A stretch of 64,000 nt of DNA. Source: UBA1876 sp003446665. Its GTDB lineage: Bacteria > Synergistota > Synergistia > Synergistales > Thermovirgaceae. The notes beneath the pieces are model-generated. The model was given only the letters and a program-made list of their open reading frames with translations, was not told where the DNA came from and did not search any database. Shown here piece by piece: positions 15,795 through 24,682 of this stretch; position 1 is the first letter of the stretch, and the number at the start of each line of letters is the position of its first letter. The translations under genes and the position numbers were made by a program. The DNA lies in the NCBI GenBank assembly GCA_040616305.1, contig CP159918.1, positions 682,001-746,000 on the forward strand, given 5' to 3'.

Positions 15795-17354
15795 ATGAAA
15801 CCAGCCCCTGGAATTGAAGATGAAAAAGTAGTAATTATCGACTGTGGTTCGCAGTATACCCAGCTGATAGCCAGAAGAATCAGGGAACTTGGAGTTTATA
15901 GTGAAATCCTACCCTGGGATACCCCCGAAGAAAAAATAATTTCAGGGAAACCGAAGGGAATAATCATCTCGGGAGGTCCTGGGACTGTTCTCGATCCCGA
16001 AGCTCCGTCGGTTTCAAGGAAACTCCTTGACGGGATATTCCCCGTATTGGGGATCTGCTACGGCATGCAGCTTGCGGGGTATTTGCTGGGAGGAAGCGTG
16101 AAAAAAGGGGATTTCGCCGAGTACGGAAAGGTTATGGTTTCCGTCGAAAAGCCGGATACCCCGCTATTCGATGGGTTGCCCGGCGAATTGACTGTCTGGA
16201 TGAGCCATTGGGACTATGTCGAGACTCCACCGCCCGGATTTCATGTCACGGCACGCAGCAGGTCCGGATTGATCGCCGGTTTTTCGGATGAAAGCGGCAG
16301 GATCCAGGCCATACAGTTTCACCCGGAGGTTTCGCATACGGCCTTTGGTGTTGAAATCCTGAAGAATTTTCTTTTTGGGATTTGCGGTTGTTCCGGGACA
16401 TGGAACCTGAGCGATTGGATAGACGCCGCTATCGGGGCGATCAGGGAGGAAGTCGGTGATGACCGTGTGGTCTGCGGCCTTTCCGGGGGTGTGGATTCGA
16501 CCGTTTCGGCTGTTTTGACCCAAAAAGCCATCGGAGACCGTCTGGACTGTATCTTTGTCGACACCGGGCTTTTGAGGCAGAACGAAGCCACCGAGGTGCT
16601 TGAGACCTACAGGAAAAACCTGAAACTCAAGGTTCATTTCGTAGATGCCTCGGATGTGTTCCTCGAAGCCCTTTCAGGCGTCGTCGATCCGGAAACAAAA
16701 CGCAAGGCCATAGGGGAGACCTTCATCCGTGTCTTCGAGAAAAAAGCCGAGGAAATCGGCGGAGCAAAATGGCTTCTGCAGGGGACGGTATATCCAGATG
16801 TGATAGAAAGCGGGAAGCGGGGAAAGGGCGCGGCGGTCATCAAAAGCCATCACAACGTCGGAGGCCTGCCTGAAGAGATGGACCTCAAGGTGCTCGAGCC
16901 GCTGCGGGATTTGTTCAAGGACGAGGTAAGAAAGATAGGAAAGATGCTGGGTGTTCCTGAAAGCATCCTGAAACGCCATCCTTTCCCGGGGCCCGGGCTT
17001 GCGGTCAGGTGTCTTGGGGAAGTAACGAGAGAGCGGCTGGAAACCCTCCGACGGGCCGACGCGATATTCATAGATGAAATCCGCAAGGCTGGACTGTATG
17101 ATTCGCTCTGGCAGGCCTTTTGCGTACTTTTGCCTGTACGGACCGTGGGTGTAATGGGGGATATCCGTACTTATGCTGAAGTTGTTGGTCTGAGAGCGGT
17201 GGAATCTATCGACGCCATGACGGCCGACTGGGCAAAGCTCCCGGCGGATTTGCTGGACACTGCGGCACGGAGGATCTGCAACGAAGTGGCGGGCGCGAAT
17301 CGGGTCGTCTACGACGTTACGGCCAAGCCTCCTTCGACGATCGAATGGGAGTGA
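15795..17354 (+). CDS. guaA: GMP synthase (glutamine-hydrolysing)
   Basis: 519 residues. It converts XMP to GMP using ATP and glutamine. The N-terminal class I amidotransferase has the catalytic Cys in Gly-Ile-Cys-Tyr-Gly-Met-Gln (near residue 85) and a later His-Pro-Glu. The synthase half has the PP-loop Ser-Gly-Gly-Val-Asp-Ser-Thr, and the C-terminal dimerisation domain ends in the standard Pro-Pro-Ser-Thr-Ile-Glu-Trp-Glu. ATG 15795 has AGAGGG in front; an in-frame ATG at 15771 would add 8 residues but would place the Shine-Dalgarno inside the gene. Confidence 0.95.
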   Translation: MKPAPGIEDEKVVIIDCGSQYTQLIARRIRELGVYSEILPWDTPEEKIISGKPKGIIISGGPGTVLDPEAPSVSRKLLDGIFPVLGICYGMQLAGYLLGGSVKKGDFAEYGKVMVSVEKPDTPLFDGLPGELTVWMSHWDYVETPPPGFHVTARSRSGLIAGFSDESGRIQAIQFHPEVSHTAFGVEILKNFLFGICGCSGTWNLSDWIDAAIGAIREEVGDDRVVCGLSGGVDSTVSAVLTQKAIGDRLDCIFVDTGLLRQNEATEVLETYRKNLKLKVHFVDASDVFLEALSGVVDPETKRKAIGETFIRVFEKKAEEIGGAKWLLQGTVYPDVIESGKRGKGAAVIKSHHNVGGLPEEMDLKVLEPLRDLFKDEVRKIGKMLGVPESILKRHPFPGPGLAVRCLGEVTRERLETLRRADAIFIDEIRKAGLYDSLWQAFCVLLPVRTVGVMGDIRTYAEVVGLRAVESIDAMTADWAKLPADLLDTAARRICNEVAGANRVVYDVTAKPPSTIEWE

Positions 17355-17415
17355 CACGAGGAAAACAACCGATTCAGCGGATCAAGTGGGAAACCAGCAA
17401 GAGGTGAGACTCGGC

Positions 17416-18510
17416 ATGACCGACGACGTGCAGGAACAGCGCAGGAAAGGCCTTGGGGACTACATTCCCTTTTTCGTGGCGTTCGCCATGGTGGGAACGT
17501 TGTCCTTCATGGTCGCGATGCCGCTTTTAAGACCCCTTGCCTGGTCATCGCTTCTTGCGTTTTTTGCATATCCTCTTTTCAAGTATGTTCACGGCAAGGT
17601 CTTTGGAGGCAAATGGAGGAACCTTGCGGCCGGTATAACCACGGCGGCCGTCATTGTCATGATTGTTCTTCCGGCCGTCCTGGTGGGGACGCTGCTTGCG
17701 AGGGAGGGGATTAGGCTTTACGGGGAGGTCGTCGAACTGCTGTCCAGGTTCGATGGATACGATGTCTCGGCTGTTTTGAATTTGCTTCCCGACTGGCTGG
17801 TCCGTAGCGACATCCCCCTCGAGGAGCATCTTTCCATGATTGGCGATGTACTGAAACAGACCGGCCGATGGCTGGCGTCGCAGGTAGCTTCCTTTTCCCG
17901 CGCATTTTTGGGTAATGCCTTCCAGCTCGTGTATCAGCTTATAGTCATAACCGTTGCGACTTTTTTCTTTCTGCGCGACGGTCATGTATTGATAGAGTAC
18001 ATTAAAGACATCACACCTCTTCCGAAAAAGGAAAGGGAAATGCTTTTCGAGAGGGGAACCAATATCCTCCAGGCCGTTATCTACGGCCTGACCTTAACGG
18101 CGGGTATACAGGCCGTTTTGGGCGGACTCGGGTGGTGGGGTGTGGGGCTTACAGCGCCGGTGCTTTTTGGTTCGATAATGTTCGTGTTTGCTCTTATACC
18201 CTTTATTGGTACCCCGATGATCCTGATACCTGGAGCAATATACCTTGCGGTCACGGGACAGTGGAAGTCGGCCATATTTCTTGCCGTATGGGCGCTGGCG
18301 GTAGTGGCCAGCATCGACAACCTCATCCGGCCCCTTTTCATCTCCGGTGGAAGCAAGGTTCACCTTTTGATCGTCTTTGTAGGAGTCATCGGAGGACTTG
18401 CCGCATGGGGCGTTTTGGGACTTTTCTTCGGGCCGCTTTTAATCTCCATGTTCGTTTTTTTTCTCGACAGCTATCGCCACTTGTGGTTCAAGTTCCGTAC
18501 CGAAGACTGA
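17416..18510 (+). CDS. AI-2E family membrane permease (PerM/YdiK type)
   Basis: 364 residues with about eight hydrophobic segments: two to three at the N-terminus, a soluble stretch near residues 100-150 and a cluster towards the C-terminus. Pro-Phe-Ile-Gly-Thr and Gly-Leu-Phe-Phe-Gly-Pro-Leu motifs fit the AI-2E transporter family. Members have been linked to export of AI-2, Na+/H+ exchange or other small molecules, so the substrate is not known. ATG 17416 is preceded by GAGGTGA; an in-frame GTG at 17386 is possible. It lies between guaA and mobB with small gaps. Confidence 0.8.
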   Translation: MTDDVQEQRRKGLGDYIPFFVAFAMVGTLSFMVAMPLLRPLAWSSLLAFFAYPLFKYVHGKVFGGKWRNLAAGITTAAVIVMIVLPAVLVGTLLAREGIRLYGEVVELLSRFDGYDVSAVLNLLPDWLVRSDIPLEEHLSMIGDVLKQTGRWLASQVASFSRAFLGNAFQLVYQLIVITVATFFFLRDGHVLIEYIKDITPLPKKEREMLFERGTNILQAVIYGLTLTAGIQAVLGGLGWWGVGLTAPVLFGSIMFVFALIPFIGTPMILIPGAIYLAVTGQWKSAIFLAVWALAVVASIDNLIRPLFISGGSKVHLLIVFVGVIGGLAAWGVLGLFFGPLLISMFVFFLDSYRHLWFKFRTED

Positions 18511-18532
18511 TGACCTTTAAGGGGGAAGCCGA

Positions 18533-19177
18533 ATGCCCTTTTTGATAGGCGTAAGTGGCTACAAGAATTCGGGGAAGACCACCCTTTGCCGTAAGCTGGC
18601 TGCTTGTCTTACTAGCGATGGCGTAACCGTGGGATATATCAAAAGGACACACGAGCCGGTCCTGCCGACAGGCATAAACGATACCAATTCGTTAGCGGAA
18701 TGGACAGGCCGGACGGTCCTCTGGGGACCTGACGGTTTCGTACTGTTCTGCCCGCAGGAAAAAGCAAATATACAAGAAATAGCGGCGGAGTCCTTCGCCG
18801 ACAGGGATATCGTGATCGTCGAGGGGGGAAAGCACCTGCCAATGCCCAAGATCTGGGTGAAGGACGTGCGGCACGAAGACGAAATACCGGGTATTGTCGC
18901 CAGATATGACCCGACCGAGGACGCAGAAGGAATTCCCTGTTTCGGCAGGGGCGAAGAAAAAGACCTTGCGGGGTTCATTAAAGGGCTTTGGATCAAGTCA
19001 GATCCAGGGCCGGTGGAACTTTACGCCGACGGCCGGAACGTGCCGGTCAAGAAGTTCGTGGGAGAGTTTATCGCCGGCGGGATAAGGGGCATGCTTTCGA
19101 CGCTGAAGAACCCTCCCGGCAAAAGAGAGAAACTGAGAATTTTCGTCAGACCCGAAGAGGAAGCGGACCGATCCTGA
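18533..19177 (+). CDS. mobB: MobB-like molybdopterin guanine dinucleotide protein
   Basis: 214 residues. The N-terminus has a P-loop (Gly-Tyr-Lys-Asn-Ser-Gly-Lys-Thr-Thr) and an Ile-Lys-Arg-Thr-His-Glu segment that match MobB, a GTP-binding helper in attaching GMP to molybdopterin. A later Ile-Val-Glu-Gly-Gly motif is the usual family Walker B region. The C-terminal 60 residues are less typical. No mobA or other moa/moe genes are near. It ends before the hppA promoter. Confidence 0.75.
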   Translation: MPFLIGVSGYKNSGKTTLCRKLAACLTSDGVTVGYIKRTHEPVLPTGINDTNSLAEWTGRTVLWGPDGFVLFCPQEKANIQEIAAESFADRDIVIVEGGKHLPMPKIWVKDVRHEDEIPGIVARYDPTEDAEGIPCFGRGEEKDLAGFIKGLWIKSDPGPVELYADGRNVPVKKFVGEFIAGGIRGMLSTLKNPPGKREKLRIFVRPEEEADRS

Positions 19178-19185
19178 AAATGCTC

Positions 19186-19214
19186 TTGTCTGTTGTCGCA
19201 GGCGAGACTATAAT
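19186..19214 (+). promoter_or_regulatory. Sigma-70-type promoter of hppA
   Basis: TTGTCT (19186-19191), 17 bases, then a perfect TATAAT (19209-19214). Transcription should begin near 19221, giving a leader of about 87 bases. Confidence 0.75.
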
Positions 19215-19234
19215 GATGGTCGCTTGAACGTCTG

Positions 19235-19256
19235 CTGCCCGCTTGCGAGCGGGCAG
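19235..19256 (+). other. Hairpin in the hppA 5' leader
   Basis: CTGCCCGCT (19235-19243) and AGCGGGCAG (19248-19256) form a perfect 9-base stem with a 4-base loop. It is downstream of the hppA promoter and lacks a proper T run, so it is more likely an RNA-stability or control element than a terminator. Confidence 0.6.
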
Positions 19257-19307
19257 TTCTTTGCAGGAACAACTTTATCGAGTACAGGCATAAGGAGGTT
19301 TCTTTGA

Positions 19308-21266
19308 ATGGATACGCAGATTCTCATGATTGTGGGAGGGGCCGGTCTCCTCGCCCTGGTTTACGCCGTAATCGCCACGGGCAGGGTCCGGGCTTTCGAA
19401 GTTGCGAACGAAAAGGTCGTCGAGCTTTCAACGATCATCCAGAAAGGCGCCATGACGTTTCTGGCCAGGGAATACAAGGCGCTTGTCCCCTTTGTCGTTG
19501 TAGTCGCTCTTCTTTTGGGGTGGAAAATCAACATGGCTTCATCGGTTTCTTTCATTTTCGGTGCCCTATGCAGCGGACTGGCCGGTTACGTGGGCATGAA
19601 AGTAGCCACCGGGGCCAACGGGAAGACGGCTTTCGCCGCGAGCGAAGGCGTAAACCCTGCCCTCAGGATAGCCTTTATGGGCGGGACAGTAATGGGCATG
19701 TCCGTTGTCGGCATAGGCCTCCTGGGTATCGTAATCAGCTATTTTATGTACCGTGACCCCTCGCTCATCACCGGTTTCGGTTTCGGGGCCAGTTCCATCG
19801 CCCTCTTTGCGCGCGTCGGTGGTGGTATCTACACCAAGGCGGCTGATGTAGGTGCGGACCTCGTAGGAAAAGTAGAAGCGGGGATTCCCGAGGACGATCC
19901 AAGGAACCCGGCGGTCATCGCAGACAACGTGGGCGACAACGTGGGCGACATAGCAGGCATGGGAGCGGACCTCTTCGAGTCATATGTAAATTCAATCATA
20001 GCTGCAATGGCGATAGGTCTTGTCGCCTTCGGTGATTTAGGAGTGGCCTACCCACTCCTTTTGGCCACGTTGGGCATAGTTTCAGCGGTTATCGGGACTT
20101 TCTTCGTAAGGGTAAAGGAGGGTGGCGACCCGCAGCTTGCCTTGCGTGTCGGTACGATGGTTACCGGAGCCTTTATGATTGTCGGCTCCTTTTTCCTGAC
20201 AAAAAGCCTTTTCGATGATGGTACCCTCTTTTTCGCCGTTGCGTCCGGTGTCGCCGTGGGCGTTCTTATAGGAATCGTAACCGAAATTTACACCTCGGCC
20301 GGTTACAGCCCGGTAAAACAGATAGCCCAATCCTCCGAGACAGGGACGGCAACCAACATCCTTGCCGGGCTCGGAGTGGGAATGAAATCGACGGCCGTTC
20401 CCGTACTCCTTATCTGCGGGGCGATACTTGTCGGCGTGAAATTCGGAGGGCTTTACGGTATTGCCTGTGCAGCGGTGGGCATGCTTTCCATTACCGGCAT
20501 GTCGCTCAGTGTGGACGCCTACGGCCCCATCTCGGACAACGCGGGCGGCATTGCTGAAATGAGTCATATGCCCCCGGAGGTCAGGAAAATAACCGACAAG
20601 CTTGACGCCGTGGGGAATACCACCGCGGCGATAGGGAAAGGGCTCGCGATAGGCAGTGCGGCGCTTACAGCGCTTGCTCTTTTCGCGGCGTACGCGACTG
20701 CGGTGGGTGTGGATGTAATCGATTTGAACAACCCGAAAGTCATGGTCGGCCTTTTCGTAGGCGGCATGCTGCCCTTTTTGTTTAGCGCCATGACCATACA
20801 GGCCGTGGGCCGGGCCGCATCGAAGATGATCGATGAGGTGCGGAGGCAATTCCGTGAAGTTCCGGGTATCATGGAAGGAACCGGTCGTCCGGAATACGAA
20901 CGTTGCGTCGATATTTCGACGGCCGCATCCCTTAAGGAAATGGTTGTTCCGGGGCTTCTGGCGGTTATCACCCCCGTTTTGGTGGGGTTGTTCCTCGGAG
21001 CTGAAGCTCTGGGAGGACTCCTGGGCGGATCTATAGTCACGGGTGTAATGATGGCCATTTTCATGTCCAACGCGGGTGGGGCCTGGGACAATGCCAAAAA
21101 ATTCATAGAAGAGGGTCATCATGGCGGCAAAGGTTCCGAGCCGCACGCTGCGGCCGTGGTAGGAGATACCGTAGGGGACCCCTTCAAGGACACTGCGGGA
21201 CCGAGTCTGAACATTCTCATCAAGCTCATGTCGGTGGTCGCACTTGTGTTGGCTCCTCTTTTCTGA
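19308..21266 (+). CDS. hppA: Membrane-bound ion-pumping pyrophosphatase, K+-dependent type
   Basis: 652 residues with about 16 membrane segments. It splits pyrophosphate and uses the energy to pump H+ or Na+ out of the cytoplasm, which saves energy in fermenters. The Asp-Asn-Val-Gly-Asp-Asn-Val-Gly-Asp motif near residue 205 and the Asp-Thr-Val-Gly-Asp-Pro-Phe-Lys-Asp-Thr near residue 625 are the active-site acidic clusters. Gly-Asn-Thr-Thr-Ala-Ala has Ala where K+-independent enzymes have Lys, so it should need K+. The pumped ion cannot be read with certainty. AAGGAGG precedes the ATG. Confidence 0.95.
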   Translation: MDTQILMIVGGAGLLALVYAVIATGRVRAFEVANEKVVELSTIIQKGAMTFLAREYKALVPFVVVVALLLGWKINMASSVSFIFGALCSGLAGYVGMKVATGANGKTAFAASEGVNPALRIAFMGGTVMGMSVVGIGLLGIVISYFMYRDPSLITGFGFGASSIALFARVGGGIYTKAADVGADLVGKVEAGIPEDDPRNPAVIADNVGDNVGDIAGMGADLFESYVNSIIAAMAIGLVAFGDLGVAYPLLLATLGIVSAVIGTFFVRVKEGGDPQLALRVGTMVTGAFMIVGSFFLTKSLFDDGTLFFAVASGVAVGVLIGIVTEIYTSAGYSPVKQIAQSSETGTATNILAGLGVGMKSTAVPVLLICGAILVGVKFGGLYGIACAAVGMLSITGMSLSVDAYGPISDNAGGIAEMSHMPPEVRKITDKLDAVGNTTAAIGKGLAIGSAALTALALFAAYATAVGVDVIDLNNPKVMVGLFVGGMLPFLFSAMTIQAVGRAASKMIDEVRRQFREVPGIMEGTGRPEYERCVDISTAASLKEMVVPGLLAVITPVLVGLFLGAEALGGLLGGSIVTGVMMAIFMSNAGGAWDNAKKFIEEGHHGGKGSEPHAAAVVGDTVGDPFKDTAGPSLNILIKLMSVVALVLAPLF

Positions 21267-21305
21267 TTTAAAAAGACTGCACGGTCCCTTGAAAGGCATA
21301 AAATT

Positions 21306-21341
21306 GGCAAAAGGGGAGAGCCGGTGCTCTCCCCTTTTGCC
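21306..21341 (+). terminator. Strong intrinsic terminator between hppA and dnaG
   Basis: The arms 21306-21320 and 21327-21341 are a perfect 15-base inverted repeat (GGCAAAAGGGGAGAG and complement) with a 6-base loop. The 3' arm includes TTTT, and the 5' arm has AAAA, so it can act in both directions. It ends hppA transcription and leaves dnaG needing its own promoter or readthrough. Confidence 0.82.
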
Positions 21342-21359
21342 TGAGGGAGGTACTCCGGA

Positions 21360-23084
21360 ATGTCAAGAGAGGAAATAGAAGAAGTAAAGGAACGCCTGGA
21401 TATCGTCGACGTCATAGCCGACTACCTCCATTTGGGCCGCGCGGGCCGGAACTACAGGGCATTGTGCCCCTTTCACAGCGAAAAGACACCATCTTTTTAT
21501 GTTTCTCCTGAAAGACAGACATGGCACTGTTTCGGTTGCGGCAGGGGCGGGGATGTCTTTACCTTTGTCATGGAGCAGGAAAGACTCTCCTTTCCGGAAG
21601 CCTTGCGCCTTCTCGCAGAAAGGGCTGGAGTGAGCCTGAAATCCACCCAAAACGGCAAGGGTACAGTGGATCTATATGACCTCATGAAAGAAGCTCATGC
21701 CTTTTACAGGAGGCAGATTCAGTCTGCGGGAGCGGAAACAGTGAGATCATATCTGGAAAAAAGAGGGATAGACTCAAAAAACATCATGAGATTCGAAATT
21801 GGCTGGGCCCCGCCCGGTTGGGATTCGCTGAAACGGCATTTCGCAAAGGCTGGTTTCCCGCCCGGGCAGGCCGTCCAGGCAGGCCTCCTTATAAACGGGG
21901 AAAAGGGGACTTATGACCGGTTCAGGGGCCGGATATTGTTTCCAATAAAGGATGTGCGTGGGCGAATAATCGCCTTTGGCGGAAGGACCATATCTGGCGA
22001 CGGGGCCAAATACATAAATAGCCCGGAGAGCCCCATTTACAGCAAAAGATCTACCCTTTTTCTCCTTGACGCGGCGAAAAAGGCAATAAAGGAGAAAAAC
22101 AGGGCGATTCTGGTGGAAGGCTACATGGACGCCATCAAAATGCACATGGCCGGATTTCCGGAAACGGTGGCTACTTTGGGTACTTCTCTTACAGAAGAAC
22201 AGGCGACGCTTCTAAAGCGCTTTTCGGACCAATGCCTTATCTGTTACGATGCGGACATAGCAGGGCAGGAAGCCGCGATCAGAGGTATGTACCTGCTGCA
22301 GGGTGCCGGGCTGGATATAAGGGTCGTCTCTCTCCCGGAAGGGATGGACCCGGATGACCTTCTTTCCTCGGAAGGAGGTTTCGACAGATTAGATAAGCTT
22401 CTTGAAACAGCCGATCCGTTACCGCTTTTTCACATCCGGACGAAAGAGGCGGAACTGACCGATGAATCGAAACGAAGCAGGGCCAGGAGAGAGATCATAG
22501 AAGGGCTGGCGTCCCTCCCGGCGCTTGAGGCGAACAGGTACTTGCCCGAAGTGGCAAAAGGCCTCGGGCTTCTTCTGCCGGAAATCGTTGGTGTCCTGGA
22601 GAAAGAGAGAAAATCGAGGACACGAAAGGGCCAAAAAAAACGTCCTGCCGGTGAAGATATAGCTGCAGAGGGTAAAGCAGAAACTGTTGATCCGCTCGAG
22701 GCGGCTTTGTGTTATCTTTTATGGATCGATCCAAGACTGCGAGCCACGGTCCCGCCCGAGCTGGTCTTTCCGCTTCTGCACGACGATGCGGTAAAGTCTG
22801 TCACGGCCGCACTTATACAGGGTGAGGAACCGGCCGAACTGGAAAGTCGCTGGCTCGAAACGGGGGAACGTCGTCCCATGGCTATTTTGGCGGCCGGCGG
22901 GGCGCATCTTGAAGAATACGAAGGAAATAACCGTTGGGAGGTTCTTCTTGAGGCCTTGAAAAGAAAGAAGAACTACCGGCGATTTCTGTTTCTGAAGGAA
23001 AAAAAGGCACGCGGGGAGGCTTCGATCGAGGAAGTCCGTGAGTTCGCCGATCTCGCGAAGGCCCTGAAAGGAGGTTCCCGATAG
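21360..23084 (+). CDS. dnaG: DNA primase
   Basis: 574 residues. It makes RNA primers for replication. The N-terminal zinc site is complete: Cys-Pro-Phe-His near residue 38 and Cys-Phe-Gly-Cys near residue 59. The TOPRIM domain has Val-Glu-Gly-Tyr-Met-Asp-Ala near residue 255 and Asp-Ala-Asp near residue 298. The C-terminal DnaB-binding part is short and divergent. GGGAGG lies 9 bases before the ATG. rpoD begins 1 base after its stop, as in the classic macromolecular synthesis operon, but rpsU is absent here. Confidence 0.95.
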   Translation: MSREEIEEVKERLDIVDVIADYLHLGRAGRNYRALCPFHSEKTPSFYVSPERQTWHCFGCGRGGDVFTFVMEQERLSFPEALRLLAERAGVSLKSTQNGKGTVDLYDLMKEAHAFYRRQIQSAGAETVRSYLEKRGIDSKNIMRFEIGWAPPGWDSLKRHFAKAGFPPGQAVQAGLLINGEKGTYDRFRGRILFPIKDVRGRIIAFGGRTISGDGAKYINSPESPIYSKRSTLFLLDAAKKAIKEKNRAILVEGYMDAIKMHMAGFPETVATLGTSLTEEQATLLKRFSDQCLICYDADIAGQEAAIRGMYLLQGAGLDIRVVSLPEGMDPDDLLSSEGGFDRLDKLLETADPLPLFHIRTKEAELTDESKRSRARREIIEGLASLPALEANRYLPEVAKGLGLLLPEIVGVLEKERKSRTRKGQKKRPAGEDIAAEGKAETVDPLEAALCYLLWIDPRLRATVPPELVFPLLHDDAVKSVTAALIQGEEPAELESRWLETGERRPMAILAAGGAHLEEYEGNNRWEVLLEALKRKKNYRRFLFLKEKKARGEASIEEVREFADLAKALKGGSR

Positions 23085-23085
23085 G

Positions 23086-24237
23086 ATGGCAAAGAAAAAG
23101 GGAAGCCAACCCGACGCGGAAGGGGCAAAAGCCACGGAGATGGAATCTAAAGAGATCATGGGTTACATCGAAAACGTGAAGGAACTTTTCCATGTGGGAA
23201 GGGAAAAGGGGTTTGTAACGTATGAAGACATCGAAAAACACATTCCTGCAGAGCTCGTAAACGCTGAAACACTGGACAATCTCTATTTTAACCTGATGGA
23301 ACTGGGGATAGATCTAGTAGAGGAAGAAAAGCGCAAGAGTGAGGGAGGACCCGAAGAAACCGCCCCGGTAGCGGAATTTGCGGAGGAAATGGGAGATCTC
23401 GAGGATCTGCCCCTTTCGGACCCTGTGAGAATGTACCTGCGGGAAATAGGGAAGATTCCCCTTTTGAAACCGGAAGAAGAAGTCGAACTGGCAAAACGGG
23501 TTGAGGCGGGCGACCCTGTGGGAAAGGCCAAGCTGGTCGAGGCTAACCTGAGGCTTGTTGTCAGTATCGCGAAGAAGTATATCGGCAGGGGTATGCTTTT
23601 CCTCGATCTGATCCAGGAGGGAAACCTCGGGTTGATTCGGGCCGTTGAAAAGTTCGATTACCGAAAGGGATTCAAGTTCAGTACCTATGCCACATGGTGG
23701 ATCAGGCAGGCGATAACGAGAGCCATCGCGGACCAGGCCAGGACCATCAGGATCCCTGTACACATGGTCGAAACCATCAACAAGCTGATACGCATCTCAA
23801 GACAGTTGGTCCAGCGGCTCGGCAGAGAACCCACGGCCGAGGAAATTGCCAATGAGATGGGGATCGGCTCCGAAAGGGTTGAAGAGATACAGCGTATCGC
23901 CCAGGAACCCGTTTCCCTGGAGACTCCGATCGGCGAGGAAGAAGACAGTCAGCTCGGGGACTTTATCGAAGACAAAGAGCTTCCGAGTCCTGAAGATGCG
24001 GCTGCCGGGCAACTTTTGAGGGAACAACTGGAAGGTATGCTCGAGGACCTGACTGAAAGAGAGAAAGAGGTTCTCCGGTTAAGGTTTGGCCTTGAGGACG
24101 GCCACCCTTACACTTTGGAAGAAGTGGGGCGCCGGTTTGGAGTAACTCGGGAGAGGATTCGCCAGATAGAGGCAAAGGCATTGAGAAAGCTACGACATCC
24201 CAGCAGGAGTAAAAAGCTCAGGGATTTCCTTGAATAG
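23086..24237 (+). CDS. rpoD: Primary sigma factor RpoD
   Basis: 383 residues, the compact RpoD size. It directs RNA polymerase to housekeeping promoters. Region 1.1-like sequence covers residues 20-75, Asp-Pro-Val-Arg-Met-Tyr-Leu-Arg-Glu-Ile-Gly begins region 1.2, region 2 has the Thr-Tyr-Ala-Thr-Trp-Trp-Ile-Arg-Gln-Ala motif that melts the -10, and region 4.2 ends in Val-Thr-Arg-Glu-Arg-Ile-Arg-Gln-Ile-Glu for the -35. The TTGACA/TATAAT-like promoters called in this window fit such a sigma factor. It is translated directly after dnaG. Confidence 0.97.
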   Translation: MAKKKGSQPDAEGAKATEMESKEIMGYIENVKELFHVGREKGFVTYEDIEKHIPAELVNAETLDNLYFNLMELGIDLVEEEKRKSEGGPEETAPVAEFAEEMGDLEDLPLSDPVRMYLREIGKIPLLKPEEEVELAKRVEAGDPVGKAKLVEANLRLVVSIAKKYIGRGMLFLDLIQEGNLGLIRAVEKFDYRKGFKFSTYATWWIRQAITRAIADQARTIRIPVHMVETINKLIRISRQLVQRLGREPTAEEIANEMGIGSERVEEIQRIAQEPVSLETPIGEEEDSQLGDFIEDKELPSPEDAAAGQLLREQLEGMLEDLTEREKEVLRLRFGLEDGHPYTLEEVGRRFGVTRERIRQIEAKALRKLRHPSRSKKLRDFLE

Positions 24238-24308
24238 ATTGCGACAGAAAAACCAAGGGGTCTTCGGCATCCGGTTTAAAATCGGAACAGCCTGAACCCC
24301 GAAGCTTT

Positions 24309-24317
24309 TGTTATAAT
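24309..24317 (+). promoter_or_regulatory. Probable extended -10 promoter of the S4-domain gene
   Basis: TG-T-TATAAT (24309-24317) is a perfect extended -10, 31 bases before the start. No good -35 is seen, which extended -10 promoters can do without. Confidence 0.55.
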
Positions 24318-24347
24318 CGATAATGTTTGTTCCCGGAGGAACGAAGA

Positions 24348-24620
24348 ATGCGACTTGACAGGTTTCTCAAGCTCGCGCGAATCATAAAGCGACGGAGTCT
24401 GGCGCGACAGATGATCGACATCGGAGCGGTGCGCGTGAACGCAGCGGTAGCGAAGGCATCGAAAGAGGTCAAAGAAGGCGACCTGATAGAGATAGCCTTT
24501 CCCGGGAAAGTCCTTTCTGTAAAGGTCCTGCCGTATACGGAGCCGAACCTGAAACGAGGCGCCATAGCATATGAAATCCTTGAAGAACGGCCCGTAACCG
24601 GCGAGAGAAGGCCATGGTAA
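24348..24620 (+). CDS. S4-domain RNA-binding protein (RqcP/HslR-like)
   Basis: 90 residues. The S4 fold motif begins at the N-terminus (Met-Arg-Leu-Asp-Arg-Phe-Leu-Lys) and continues with the Arg-Arg-Ser-Leu-Ala-Arg-Gln-Met and Gly-Ala-Val-Arg-Val-Asn segments. Small free-standing S4 proteins of this type bind 50S subunits carrying stalled nascent chains in ribosome quality control. ATG 24348 is preceded by GGAGGA. The RqcP role is inferred from size and family; it could be another S4 protein. Confidence 0.8.
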   Translation: MRLDRFLKLARIIKRRSLARQMIDIGAVRVNAAVAKASKEVKEGDLIEIAFPGKVLSVKVLPYTEPNLKRGAIAYEILEERPVTGERRPW

Positions 24621-24682
24621 CCAGGGTCCTTCTACACTGGTTGGGCAGAAAACCTTAATTTGTGAAAAGGGGGTGGCTCCAG

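Noticed and set aside
19235..19256. Terminator after mobB
   Set aside because: The hairpin has no T run and lies downstream of the hppA promoter, so I list it as a leader hairpin.
20082..21299. Long minus-strand frame opposite hppA
   Set aside because: Composition is low in hydrophobic segments and rich in His and Arg, as expected for the antisense of a membrane protein gene.
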